A stretch of 47,548 bases of DNA from Oscillatoriales cyanobacterium PMM_0080 (GCA_949127775.1 CASBQF010000032.1:1-47548), one strand, 5' to 3'; numbered from the stretch's first letter, positions 16,681 to 24,402 are shown. Notes: generated by a model from the sequence alone, not told the origin. A program made the numbers and translations.

Positions 16681-17673
16681 CTAATTCTCTGTTAGCTTCT
16701 TCCTTCTAGCTTCTGCCTGCGAGACAGTCCATTCAATTACTTGTTTGCCCAAACTAACACCGTCAAACAAGTCAATTTCTCTGATCCCTGTAGGGCTGGT
16801 GACATTAACTTCGGTGAGATAACCGCCGATGATATCAATGCCGACAAAGTACAATCCGTCTCGTTGCAGCACTGGTTCTAACTGAGTACAAATTTGACGT
16901 TCGCGATCGGTGATTTCGGTTTTTGCGACTCGGCCGCCAACAGCCATGTTGCCACGAAACTCATTACCTGTGGGAATGCGGTTGAGAGCACCGATCGGCT
17001 TCCCGTTCAAGAGGATGATTCGTTTATCTCCGTCTTTTGCTTCCGGCAGATAAGTCTGAACCATGACTGGAACTTGCCCTTGTTGAGTGCTAATTTCGAC
17101 CAGGGAGTTGAGATTGCGATCGCCCGGCTCAAGAAACAAAATTCCTTCGCCAGCTTTGCCACCCAAAGGTTTAAGAACTGCTGCGCCTTTTTTCTCAACA
17201 AATTGCCGAATTACCTGCTTGTTTTGAGAAACAATTGTCTCGGGGATCGCTCCCTCAAATTGCAAAGCGTACATCTTTTCATTCGCCGCCCGCAATCCTT
17301 TGGGACTGTTAACTACCAAAGTTTTGGTGGGATCGATGCCGTCTAAGAGGTAAGTAGCATAGAGATAAGGAACGTTGACTGGCGGATCAGTCCGCATAAA
17401 TACTGCGTCCATTGTTTCGAGAAGCTGCAAGGTAGGCTGTTGAGCCTCGTACCAAGCCTCAGTCGCCTCCCAGCGTCCCTCTACCAGCTTTACTGGAGTG
17501 AGCATCACACGACTGAGCATTGCCCAGGTTTTGCCACCGATGACGCTTAATTCGTTGGCTTGAGTCGCCCAGACTTCGTGACCCAACTCTTGAGCGGCCT
17601 CCATCAGCGCTACGCTGGTATCGTGTCCTGGAATTAGTCGATCGAGCGGATCGATGATGAATGCAAATTTCAT
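16681..17673 (-). CDS. gshB: Glutathione synthetase
   Basis: GshB joins gamma-glutamylcysteine and glycine with ATP to make glutathione, in the cytoplasm. The 330-residue protein is of normal length. It begins MKFAFIIDPLDRLIPGHDTS, the usual GshB start, with VFMRTDPPVNVPYLYATYLLD further on, and has the ATP-grasp segments AAVLKPLGGKAGEGILFLEP and YFVGIDIIGGYLTEVNVTSPTGIREID. The start is the ATG at 17671-17673. It follows grxC on the same strand after a 67-bp spacer. Synthesis of glutathione and a glutathione-dependent thiol reductase are therefore probably co-expressed, a grouping also found in other cyanobacteria. Assignment is secure. Confidence 0.97.
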   Translation of the reverse strand: MKFAFIIDPLDRLIPGHDTSVALMEAAQELGHEVWATQANELSVIGGKTWAMLSRVMLTPVKLVEGRWEATEAWYEAQQPTLQLLETMDAVFMRTDPPVNVPYLYATYLLDGIDPTKTLVVNSPKGLRAANEKMYALQFEGAIPETIVSQNKQVIRQFVEKKGAAVLKPLGGKAGEGILFLEPGDRNLNSLVEISTQQGQVPVMVQTYLPEAKDGDKRIILLNGKPIGALNRIPTGNEFRGNMAVGGRVAKTEITDRERQICTQLEPVLQRDGLYFVGIDIIGGYLTEVNVTSPTGIREIDLFDGVSLGKQVIEWTVSQAEARRKKLTEN

Positions 17674-17740
17674 GGTCAGTTATAACTAAAACTTGTTCGT
17701 AGGAAAATTTGGGGAAACTCAAAATTCAACGGCGAATCGC

Positions 17741-18001
17741 TTATTTTGCTAGCAGCGGATCTAGTAGGCCTTGAGCATCAAGTGCGTGGATTTCGTCGCA
17801 ACCGCCTATGTGTTGGTCGTCAATGAATATTTGGGGTAGGCTGCGGCCTCCGTTGGCTCGATCGGTCATTCGATCGCGTGCTGCGGCATCTCCGTCGATC
17901 GCATATTCTGTAAACTCCACCCCTTTTCGCTTTAGTAGTGCTTTGGCACGAATGCAAAACGGGCAGGTTCTCCAAGTGTAAATTTCTACTTTAGGGGTCA
18001 T
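17741..18001 (-). CDS. grxC: Glutaredoxin 3 (class I, CPFC)
   Basis: An 86-residue glutaredoxin that reduces disulfides with glutathione. The active site is TCPFC (C13, C16) after the strand KVEIYTWR. The cis-proline segment RSLPQIFIDDQHIGGCDEIHAL contains the glutathione-binding GGCDE motif. The ATG at 17999-18001 gives MTPKVEIYTW; the frame extends five codons further only to a TTG. The gene is the first of a probable grxC-gshB unit. Immediately upstream, within about 35 bp, lies the right end of the IS200/IS605-family element, so the native promoter may have been displaced or replaced by the element. Confidence 0.95.
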   Translation of the reverse strand: MTPKVEIYTWRTCPFCIRAKALLKRKGVEFTEYAIDGDAAARDRMTDRANGGRSLPQIFIDDQHIGGCDEIHALDAQGLLDPLLAK

Positions 18002-18034
18002 TAAACGCTCAAACAATCACAATATTTTTTTATT

Positions 18035-18200
18035 TTGACATACTCCCCGCGCTTAAGCGACAGGGATTCTTGACACTTCGCTGAGATGTGCTGGCAAGCC
18101 AGTCTTACCTTCTCTCTGTGCCCATTTAGAGTCGTGCCCATGCCCGGTGCCGACTTTTTTAATATTCTTAGCTGCGTTCTCGTCTCTGTCGTGGACTGAT
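18035..18200 (-). ncRNA. Predicted omega-RNA (guide RNA) of tnpB
   Basis: In this family the guide RNA overlaps the 3' end of tnpB and the element's right end, with the guide taken from flanking DNA. Here that would cover the last part of tnpB and the palindrome at 18050-18059. If so, the guide would come from sequence at and below about 18034, in the spacer before grxC. This is inference from the family; the exact 5' end is unknown. Confidence 0.35.
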
Positions 18201-19234
18201 CCACAACTCACACAAGTGATAGTCCTGACCTTAAGATCGAGCTTGCCCCACTTGAACCCGCAATCAGAGCAAACTTGACTTGTCGGTTCCCACCGACTGA
18301 TCACCGTGAACTGACGACCAAACTTTTCAGCTTTAGCCTCACACAACACCCTGAACTCTCGCCAACCCTGCAAGCTAATTACTCTTGAGAGTTTGCGGTT
18401 TTTGACCATTCCCGACACGTTTAAATCTTCCAAGATAATGGATTGGTTTTCTCTCACCACTTTGGTTGATAGCTTGTGCAAGAAGTCTTTGCGCGTGTCG
18501 GCAATGCGGTTGTGCTTTTTTGCAATCTTCAAACTGGTTCTCTTCTGCCTGTTAGAACCTTTAACCTGGCGCTTCATTAGCTTCCGCTGAAGCTTCCTAA
18601 TTTTGCGGTCTAACTTGCTATAGCTAGGGCTTTGGCCCTTTTCACCGTTGCTCATAAAAGCAAAGGTTTTGATGCCTAAATCAATGCCGATACTTTGGTT
18701 TTTAACGGCAACATTAATAGACTCAACTTCAACTACAAAGCTCAAAAAATAGCGATTTGCAGTATCCTTGATGACCGTTACTGAACTAGGTTCAGATGGC
18801 AATACTCTAGACCAAATTGGATTTAGATCCCCAACCTTAGCCAGGTAAACCAGTCCATCTTTGATAGAGAATGCATTGCTATTGAATCGTGCCGATTGCT
18901 TGCCCTGCTTCTTTTTGAATCGGGGCAATCCCATCTTTGACCCTTTCCGCTTGCCATTGCGAGAGTTGAAAAAGTTTTGATAGGCTGTCCCTAAATCTGC
19001 AACTGACTGTTGCAAAGGAACAGCAGACACACCCGCAAGCCAGACTCTTTCATCAGTTTTTTTTGCCTGAGTGATGACGATCTTTTGCAGATCCCCATTT
19101 TTAGGCAGCTTTTCAGAGTCCTTACAGATCCCAAGAGCATCATTCCAAACTACGCGAACACAACCAAACAACTGAGCTAAGCTCTGCTGCTGGCTTTTGG
19201 ACGGATAGAATCGATACTTATATCTTGCTTTCAT
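18053..19234 (-). CDS. tnpB: TnpB, RNA-guided nuclease of an IS200/IS605-family element
   Basis: TnpB proteins are RuvC-type nucleases guided by an RNA made from the element's end, relatives of Cas12. This 393-residue copy looks intact: the N-terminal MKARYKYRFYPSKSQ segment; RuvC aspartate in GIDLGIKTF (D185); glutamate in IILEDLNVSGM (E269); zinc finger cysteines CSDC (322, 325) and CVSC (341, 344); and the last aspartate in HDRDENAAKN (D351). The ATG at 19232-19234 is chosen because it gives the family's usual N-terminus. The stop lies within the terminal palindrome. A possible -10 sequence TACAAT lies only six bases before the ATG, so the message could be nearly leaderless. The divergent RHH start is 33 bp away. 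Confidence 0.93.
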   Translation of the reverse strand: MKARYKYRFYPSKSQQQSLAQLFGCVRVVWNDALGICKDSEKLPKNGDLQKIVITQAKKTDERVWLAGVSAVPLQQSVADLGTAYQNFFNSRNGKRKGSKMGLPRFKKKQGKQSARFNSNAFSIKDGLVYLAKVGDLNPIWSRVLPSEPSSVTVIKDTANRYFLSFVVEVESINVAVKNQSIGIDLGIKTFAFMSNGEKGQSPSYSKLDRKIRKLQRKLMKRQVKGSNRQKRTSLKIAKKHNRIADTRKDFLHKLSTKVVRENQSIILEDLNVSGMVKNRKLSRVISLQGWREFRVLCEAKAEKFGRQFTVISRWEPTSQVCSDCGFKWGKLDLKVRTITCVSCGSVHDRDENAAKNIKKVGTGHGHDSKWAQREGKTGLPAHLSEVSRIPVA

Positions 19235-19267
19235 GCTACTATTGTACAGCATAAGACCGGAAATAGT
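19235..19267. promoter_or_regulatory. Divergent control region between tnpB and the RHH gene
   Basis: Only 33 bp separate the two start codons. The inverted pair ACTATT and AATAGT flanks the region, and ATTGTA (TACAAT on the tnpB strand) could be a -10 box. It is the obvious place for an RHH operator; no binding is shown. Confidence 0.4.
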
Positions 19268-19408
19268 ATGAAGAAGCGACTAGATTTCAGGATCGAAGAA
19301 TTTGAGTTTGAGATTTTAGAAGAGTATTGCAAGGCTTTTGGCAGAACCAAGACAGACGTATTGAGAGAGTTAATTAGGAGTCTCAAGACAAAGAAAAAGC
19401 CGTCGTGA
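19268..19408 (+). CDS. Small ribbon-helix-helix-like protein in the tnpB element
   Basis: A 46-residue frame, divergent from tnpB: it begins MKKRLDFRIEEFEFEILEEY and ends RTKTDVLRELIRSLKTKKKPS. The pattern of one short strand (RLDFRI) followed by two helices, the second after a T-K-T-D turn, matches the CopG/Arc ribbon-helix-helix fold that binds operators as a dimer. The 33-bp gap to tnpB contains the inverted pair ACTATT/AATAGT, a possible binding site. A role as a repressor of tnpB and of itself is inference. Its stop codon lies in the loop of the element's terminal hairpin, so gene and element end together. No clear ribosome binding site is present. Confidence 0.65.
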   Translation: MKKRLDFRIEEFEFEILEEYCKAFGRTKTDVLRELIRSLKTKKKPS

Positions 19409-19415
19409 ACGACGG
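19400..19415. repeat. Left-end hairpin of the IS element
   Basis: CCGTCGT and ACGACGG form a 7-bp stem with a two-base loop, extended by AAAG/CTTT with a two-base bulge. The RHH stop codon TGA (19406-19408) lies at its tip. Confidence 0.7.
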
Positions 19416-19602
19416 AGCTTTAGACCCATTTCTTCGGTAATCTTAACCAATCTTATTTTAATTTTTATATGCTTGCAGCCAGCAAGCTGTGAAGTGATTA
19501 TTTATACAATTTTATTTAATTTAAACCTAAAAATAAAAAAAAACACCCACGCTTCAACAAAAAACGGAGAGATTTTGAAAACAGGCAGCAGCTTGGGCCT
19601 GC

Positions 19603-20283
19603 CTACCGTTGCTGACCAACCTGCTTGTTTCGTTTTTTACCCGAACAGATGATTCCTACGCCTGTTAGCAGGAGTGCTACCACAGTACCGGGTTCTGGGA
19701 TAGCTGTTGTCCTCAGAGCGTTGTTGTTTGATCTATAGATGTTTACAAAACTCGACTGCGAAGGCAGCACTATTGGTGGAGCCGAGGGTGTCGGGCTTGG
19801 GACTGGCGTCAATGGTTGGAGTACCGACGGTGGAATTATTATGGCTGCTGGTGGTGGTGATAATTCGACTAGCGACGGCGGCACTGTGGGTTCTACTATC
19901 GGTGGTGGTGATGCGACTACCGGCGGCGGTACTGTGGGCGGTACTGTCGGCTGTACTATCGGTATCTGTGATTCAACTACCGGCGGTACGGATGGTAGCG
20001 GGTCTGGTATGCCCAGCGACGGTACGGATGGTAGCGGGTCTGGTATTGCCAGCGGCGATGGGACTATCAGCAGCTCTGGGGTGGCCAGTGGCGATGCTAC
20101 CGGATCTCGCAGGGATTCTGGTGATTGAGTCGTGGCCGAACCGCTAGGAACGCAGGCACTTGAGAAGTTTCCGGGCCCGCACACGTCTATTGCTGAAGCC
20201 GGAGGGGCGGCAGCTAGATAGTAGAACCCTGTTGCCATTGTGGCCCAGATTCCAATTGCTAGTTTTGCCAGTGGCGTACACAT
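19603..20283 (-). CDS. Proline-rich PEP-CTERM protein
   Basis: A 226-residue exported protein. An N-terminal signal sequence (residues about 1-32, ending PPASAID) is followed by a long Pro/Ser/Val-rich stretch with imperfect repeats such as IPDPLPSVP and PTVPP. The C-terminus is a clear PEP-CTERM sorting signal: AIPEPGTVVALLLTG, a hydrophobic helix and a basic tail GKKRNKQVGQQR. Proteins of this type are cut and anchored or released by an exosortase and are linked to extracellular matrix. No exosortase gene is in the window. The start is the ATG at 20281-20283, with no visible ribosome binding site. The middle is low complexity and gives no enzymatic clue. Confidence 0.85.
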   Translation of the reverse strand: MCTPLAKLAIGIWATMATGFYYLAAAPPASAIDVCGPGNFSSACVPSGSATTQSPESLRDPVASPLATPELLIVPSPLAIPDPLPSVPSLGIPDPLPSVPPVVESQIPIVQPTVPPTVPPPVVASPPPIVEPTVPPSLVELSPPPAAIIIPPSVLQPLTPVPSPTPSAPPIVLPSQSSFVNIYRSNNNALRTTAIPEPGTVVALLLTGVGIICSGKKRNKQVGQQR

Positions 20284-20763
20284 AACTATTTAGTAAAACA
20301 GTGGTAAAATCGGGGAGTAGAAATAGTGTTACAGATTAGCGTTGCAAGACGGGCAAGGAGTTCAGAGTTGCTAGAATAAGTAAGTGGGTGTTGTCTCTAG
20401 TGGACGCCTGTAAAAGATAGTATAGCGCTTGAGACGATCGCCCAAACACTTTAGTAGTCTTATTTTCTTTTACCTTTTTTCTTTGACGTTGACATCACAT
20501 TAGGGGTTTGTACTGCTTGAAGCAACATCTTTTTTTGCAACCTCTCAACCAACAGCCGTTACAGCCATTAACAAAGAGTGTTTTTACCTTGACCGCCTCC
20601 TGAGATTAATTATTCTACCGATCGCAAACTTGAGTTGCTGTATTGTACATTGCAATGCACAATCTAACTACTCTTTTATGATCTCATATTTTGACAAGGT
20701 ATGTCCTCAGTATATGTACGTGTATTCCCGAATGTCAACTACTTAAGGGTAATGTTTAAGTAT
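20284..20763. other. Intergenic region
   Basis: This 480-bp spacer lies between the PEP-CTERM gene and hflX, both on the minus strand, and has no convincing gene. It should contain the promoter of the PEP-CTERM gene. Its only clear structure is the 22-bp palindrome at 20642-20663. Confidence 0.4.
20642..20663. promoter_or_regulatory. 22-bp palindrome, possible operator
   Basis: ATTGTACATTG is followed at once by CAATGCACAAT, matching the inverted complement at 10 of 11 positions with no spacer. The form suits a dimeric regulator. It lies about 360 bp upstream of the PEP-CTERM start and just after the hflX stop, so its target is unclear. Confidence 0.4.
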
Positions 20764-22572
20764 TTACCGAGGGTAGAGAGCGTATTGAATGAGCTGAGCT
20801 AGTCGATCGCGGAGAGTTTCCATCCCCAGACCTTTGGCCGCAGAGATAAATACGGCTTGAGGAAACTCTTCTCGGGCGAGGGCGAGAGTACCTTCATCTA
20901 CGGCATCGATTTTATTGAAAACGACCAGCGCTGGCCCGGGAGTTACGGGCATATCTGTCAAAATATTCATCACCGATCGAATTTGGCTCTGCCACGCGGG
21001 ATGAGACAGATCGACCAGGTGCAGCAAAGCATCGGCGTCAGTAACTTCTTCGAGGGTAGCCCGAAAAGCGTCGATCAAGGCGGGGGGTAGTTCGCGAATA
21101 AAGCCCACTGTGTCTGTGAGGACGATCGACAAAGGTTCTCCGGTGATAGCGCCCGGAATAGTCAGTTTTCGGGTGGTGGGGTCGAGGGTGGCAAATAGTT
21201 GGTCTGCCGCATAAACCTCGGAATTGGTAAGCAGGTTGAGTAGAGTCGATTTACCCGCGTTAGTGTAGCCGACGATTGCGACTGAGGGTACTTCATGGTG
21301 GTGTCGGTTCTGTCGCAACCGGAAGCGGTGAGCGAGTAGTTGATTGACTTCTTGTTGCAATCGAGAAATGCGTTTGGCGATCGTCCGCCGTTCGGTTTCT
21401 AGCTTGGTTTCCCCTGGGCCTCTGGTACCGATGCCGCCACCCTGTCTCGATAGTGCCTGACCGCGACCTCTGAGCCGAGGGAGAGTGTACTCTAACTGAG
21501 CGAGTTCGACTTGCAATTTACCCTCGCTCGATCGAGCTCTTTGGGCAAAGATGTCGAGAATCACCTCCGTGCGATCGACTACACGGATACCAATTTGAAT
21601 TTCCAAATTACGTATTTGTGCGGCGGACAAGTCACGATCGAATACTACGAGGTTAGCGCTAATCGTCTGAGCGGTGAGGGAAATTTCCTGCACTTTGCCT
21701 TCGCCGACAACTGTCTGCGGATGGGGGCGCGATCGTTTTTGGCGCACTGTTTGCAGTACCTGACCCCCGGCGCTTTCAACCAGCCGCGTGATTTCTGCGA
21801 GTCCGTCCTCAAAATCCAGTAGAGTCATATGCTGAGTCATTACACCCACAAGCAGCACTTTGTCCTGGTCTGCGTCAACCTGCTTAGCAACAAACTCTGC
21901 TTCAAACTCTGCTTCTAGTCCTTCCACCAAATCCAGAAAGTCTTGGTCTGCGAGGTCGTCCAAACTCTGAGGTTCTGATATTTTCCAGGGAAAGTTTTGA
22001 GTTTTGATTGGTGAGTTTTGAATAGAAGGCTCTTGAATTGAAGACTCTTCTATTTCGTCAGTTGAAGCTTGTTCTAACTTAGCGCTCAAAACCGAAAACT
22101 CAAAATTTGGTCGCTCTCCCTGGGGTATCAGGTGAGCAAGATAAGTTTCTTTGATGTAACCAGTCCCACCACCGCCACGGCGCTGAAATCCTCCGCCGGT
22201 CAGCGTGAGCCAAACCAGGGCGTCTAGGCGCTGAATTGCCATTGCTGTGAGGGCTGCTTCGCTTGGGATTTCGGGCTTCAGATGGGTGGCGATGCAGCGA
22301 ATACCACTGAGGCGGCCTCCTCCATAGCGGGGCAATTCTAGGGGCGCAATCTGGGTTTGGCGGGGTGTACCGACGCCTACGCGAATTACTTGTCCTCGGC
22401 GGTTGATGTAGGTGCAGATCGGTTTGTCTATTTCGTTGCTGATGGCGGCGACGCGCTGAGCGAATTCTACCGTGGTGATACGATCGCCCGGTAGTCGCTG
22501 ATGGTAAAGCTTTTCGAGCTGCTTAAGCTGGCTGGACTTGAGACCTTGAAGATTGCCGTAGATGGTTTCGAT
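20764..22572 (-). CDS. hflX: GTPase HflX, apparent non-canonical start
   Basis: HflX is a ribosome-associated GTPase that splits stalled ribosomes. The P-loop is VGYTNAGKST, G3 is DTVGF and G4 is NKIDA; the HflX-specific glycine-rich segment LRGRGQALSRQGGGIGTRGPGETKLE is present. The frame carries conserved-looking sequence upstream to an ETIYGNLQGLKSSQLKQLE start region, yet between the stop at about 22606 and codon TTG at 22333 no ATG, GTG or TTG occurs. The best start is ATC at 22570-22572, since GGGAG lies eight bases before it. That gives about 602 residues with an N-terminal extension usual in cyanobacteria. Either ATC is used, or a nearby frameshift has cut off an ATG at 22608. The sequence cannot tell which. 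Confidence 0.88.
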   Translation of the reverse strand: METIYGNLQGLKSSQLKQLEKLYHQRLPGDRITTVEFAQRVAAISNEIDKPICTYINRRGQVIRVGVGTPRQTQIAPLELPRYGGGRLSGIRCIATHLKPEIPSEAALTAMAIQRLDALVWLTLTGGGFQRRGGGGTGYIKETYLAHLIPQGERPNFEFSVLSAKLEQASTDEIEESSIQEPSIQNSPIKTQNFPWKISEPQSLDDLADQDFLDLVEGLEAEFEAEFVAKQVDADQDKVLLVGVMTQHMTLLDFEDGLAEITRLVESAGGQVLQTVRQKRSRPHPQTVVGEGKVQEISLTAQTISANLVVFDRDLSAAQIRNLEIQIGIRVVDRTEVILDIFAQRARSSEGKLQVELAQLEYTLPRLRGRGQALSRQGGGIGTRGPGETKLETERRTIAKRISRLQQEVNQLLAHRFRLRQNRHHHEVPSVAIVGYTNAGKSTLLNLLTNSEVYAADQLFATLDPTTRKLTIPGAITGEPLSIVLTDTVGFIRELPPALIDAFRATLEEVTDADALLHLVDLSHPAWQSQIRSVMNILTDMPVTPGPALVVFNKIDAVDEGTLALAREEFPQAVFISAAKGLGMETLRDRLAQLIQYALYPR

Positions 22573-22955
22573 AACTGTTTCTCCCGATCGATCTGTTGAT
22601 CTCCCATTTTAGGTTAACTAAGGGGCGATCGTGTTCTGCTTTGCAGTTTAACTTTACTAAATATTTTTCTCTCTAGGAGCTCCCAGATTCAATATTGTCG
22701 AGTCACCAGCACCGTTGTTTGTCGCTAGGGGAAGATTTAGGATTTCACAGCAGCTATCTCAACTTGCGGTTGTATTCAGTATCTAGACATATAGGCGATC
22801 GCTCAAAGAGTGTCCCTCAAAAGAACTTAACACATTATTTTTGGTTTCAAAATCCTCCTTTAGACTTGTGTATATCTTGAGCCTACAGGCAGATAGCAAA
22901 CTAGAAATCAGGTGACTATGATGATAAGCGAAACATTGTTAAGGAATGTAAAAAC
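22573..22955. other. Divergent intergenic region between hflX and hli
   Basis: About 380 bp with no convincing gene. It should hold the hflX promoter and the hli promoter. The end next to hli contains an HLR1-like sequence (22935-22952). Confidence 0.4.
22935..22952 (-). promoter_or_regulatory. HLR1-like sequence upstream of hli
   Basis: On the minus strand the sequence TTTACATTCCTTAACAAT fits the high-light regulatory element pattern of two KTTACAWW half-sites two bases apart, with one mismatch. RpaB binds such sites at hli and photosystem I genes. Here it overlaps the ribosome binding site of the hli gene, which is closer to the start codon than usual. Confidence 0.4.
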
Positions 22956-23168
22956 ATGGAAACTCGTCCTACTAACTTACCCCCTACCGCTAATGCCTAC
23001 AACGGCAAAGATCGGAATGCCTTTTTGTTTGGTTTCAACCCACAAGCAGAACTTTGGAACGGTCGCTTAGCGATGATCGGTTTCCTAGCTTATTTGCTGT
23101 GGGACGCGTCTGGATTTAGCGTTCTGCGGGACATACTTCACTTTCTGCCTACCTATATCGTTAAATAA
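22956..23168 (+). CDS. hli: High-light-inducible protein (HLIP/SCP)
   Basis: A 70-residue single-helix thylakoid protein that binds chlorophyll and carotenoid and dissipates excess energy. The chlorophyll-binding signature is clear: NPQAELWNGRLAMIGFLAYL, with the family's ExxNGRxAMIGF order, in the only membrane helix (about residues 32-52). The N-terminal 25 residues are polar. AAGGAA precedes the ATG at 22956. A high-light regulatory sequence overlaps the leader. psaK follows 293 bp downstream on the same strand, so two photosystem-related genes are neighbours. Which member of the hli family it is cannot be decided from this sequence. Confidence 0.93.
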   Translation: METRPTNLPPTANAYNGKDRNAFLFGFNPQAELWNGRLAMIGFLAYLLWDASGFSVLRDILHFLPTYIVK

Positions 23169-23461
23169 TAACGAGCAGTCTTTCCTGTCTGGCAGCATGA
23201 GCAAATGCCACAACTGCCAGACAAGCTAAATGTTACAAATGGCAGAGACTATGGTTTTGTAACTTTGTACCTTTAGTTACTTTGGAATGGCATTAAAAGA
23301 TTTTTTGCTGTAATTCGATGATTTCGGGTGGGGGCGAAGGCGCGGTGAATATTGAGAGCAAAACAGATATTTATTCGCAAAAAAGCTCGCCCCTGCTGTA
23401 CTTTTGGCAAGAAATCTCATCGAGCATCTCTGATAGTTTATGAAAAATAGGAGCATCAACC

Positions 23462-23740
23462 ATGATCAACTCAAATTTACTGGCAGTAGTAGAATCGGCT
23501 ATCGCTGATACAGCATCGGGAAATTGGCAAAAACCAATAGTGATGTTTGTTTGCAATATCTTAGCATTGCTAGTTCTGAGCCGGGTAATTTGGCATCCCC
23601 ACGTTGGCCCGAAAATGCCTTTGCCATTCCCATCTCTGTTTAACAATGTTAGCGTACCAGCATTTCTTGCATCAATGAGCGCCGGTCATTTGCTGGGAAC
23701 ACTGATGATTTTGACCTTTAGCATTGACAAGTATATTTAA
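23462..23740 (+). CDS. psaK: Photosystem I reaction centre subunit PsaK
   Basis: A 92-residue two-helix thylakoid membrane protein at the edge of photosystem I. The second half is diagnostic: VGPKMPLPFPSLFNNVSVPAFLASMSAGHLLGT. The first helix lies around residues 25-45 (IVMFVCNILALLVLSRVIW). TAGGAG lies about ten bases upstream of the ATG at 23462. The gene is on the same strand as hli, with half-site-like GTTACAAA sequences in both orientations between 23227 and 23275, though not in a proper HLR1 arrangement. Assignment is secure; whether it is the main or a stress-induced PsaK copy is not clear. Confidence 0.95.
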   Translation: MINSNLLAVVESAIADTASGNWQKPIVMFVCNILALLVLSRVIWHPHVGPKMPLPFPSLFNNVSVPAFLASMSAGHLLGTLMILTFSIDKYI

Positions 23741-23855
23741 GAGCAATTACCAATTTGTTGCAGGTATACAACCCTTTCAAAAGAGTTTGATCGACTTGTC
23801 AGATGGATAAGTTATATCAAATCCGGTAGCATCGGAATTATTAGTAGCTGAAATT

Positions 23856-23916
23856 AGGAGACTGCAGGTACCGTTTCCCTACGCCAGATTGTAGGGAAAC
23901 AGCACGTGCAGTCTCC
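23856..23916. repeat. Nested hairpin downstream of psaK
   Basis: Outer arms AGGAGACTGCA/TGCAGTCTCCT enclose inner arms GTTTCCCTA/TAGGGAAAC. It lies about 115 bp beyond the psaK stop. It could stabilise or end the psaK transcript, or be a mobile palindrome. Confidence 0.6.
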
Positions 23917-24005
23917 TCTATATTAGACCTTTTGCAAAAGTCCTTTTAATCAAATTTTGGAACGGGCTCTCCGGCCCATCCTAGCTATTTTTGCAACAGG
24001 TCTAT

Positions 24006-24197
24006 TATAGAACCCATTTGAGATATATTTTGCGTAAATCTCAGAAACCGGGTTTCTCTTTATATTTCTCGTCACCCAACCCAAAAACTCGTAGAAACCC
24101 GGTTTCTCTGCCATGAGCGTAAATCTCAGAAACTGGTTCCTCTCTATATTTCTCGTCACCCAATCCAAAAACTCAAAGATTTCAAATGGGTTCTATA
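24006..24197. mobile_element. MITE-like element with internal tandem duplication, family D
   Basis: Perfect 16-bp inverted ends (TATAGAACCCATTTGA and TCAAATGGGTTCTATA) enclose two copies of a roughly 58-bp segment at 24032-24090 and 24117-24174, 85 bp apart and about 90% identical. No coding capacity. Confidence 0.7.
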
Positions 24198-24402
24198 AGG
24201 AGTGCAACCGAAACTGATATTAAATACAACCTTTAACTATCGAGATATTATGAGAGCGTGTATGCTCATCTAATAATCATCTAGTTGGTAGTGGGGACTT
24301 CAGTCTTCTCTCTGGGGATGGGAATTGATTAAGACTAAAGTCCGAACGATCAAACCGTTGAGTTTGTGTTGCTAAAATATTAGTTTTTTAGACTATTAAC
24401 TG

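Larger units (their letters stand above)
18035..19420 (-). mobile_element. IS200/IS605-family element without tnpA, carrying tnpB and a divergent RHH gene
   Basis: Two terminal hairpins frame the element. On the tnpB 3' side, the palindrome CGCTTAAGCG (18050-18059) is followed on the minus strand by CGGGGAGTATGTCAA. On the other side a hairpin built on CCGTCGT/ACGACGG (19400-19415, outer AAAG/CTTT) closes it. The tnpB stop codon lies in the first hairpin and the RHH stop codon in the loop of the second. No Y1 transposase gene (tnpA) is present, so movement would need one in trans. Exact ends are uncertain by tens of bases. Confidence 0.75.
23741..24402. other. Intergenic region with a nested hairpin and a MITE-like element
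   Basis: This 660-bp stretch between psaK and the cupin gene has no convincing gene. It contains the hairpin at 23856-23916, the inverted-repeat element at 24006-24197, and a looser inverted pair GGACTTCAGTCT/AGACTAAAGTCC near 24296-24350 that resembles the hairpin at 34667-34716. Confidence 0.6.

Noticed and set aside
19739-20128. Plus-strand Gly/Thr-rich frame opposite the PEP-CTERM gene
   Set aside because: It is antisense to a Pro/Ser-rich coding sequence with a clear signal peptide and PEP-CTERM signal, which is the real gene.
22695-22880. 61-codon plus-strand frame upstream of hli
   Set aside because: Starts without a ribosome binding site and has no protein-like pattern; likely the promoter region of hli.
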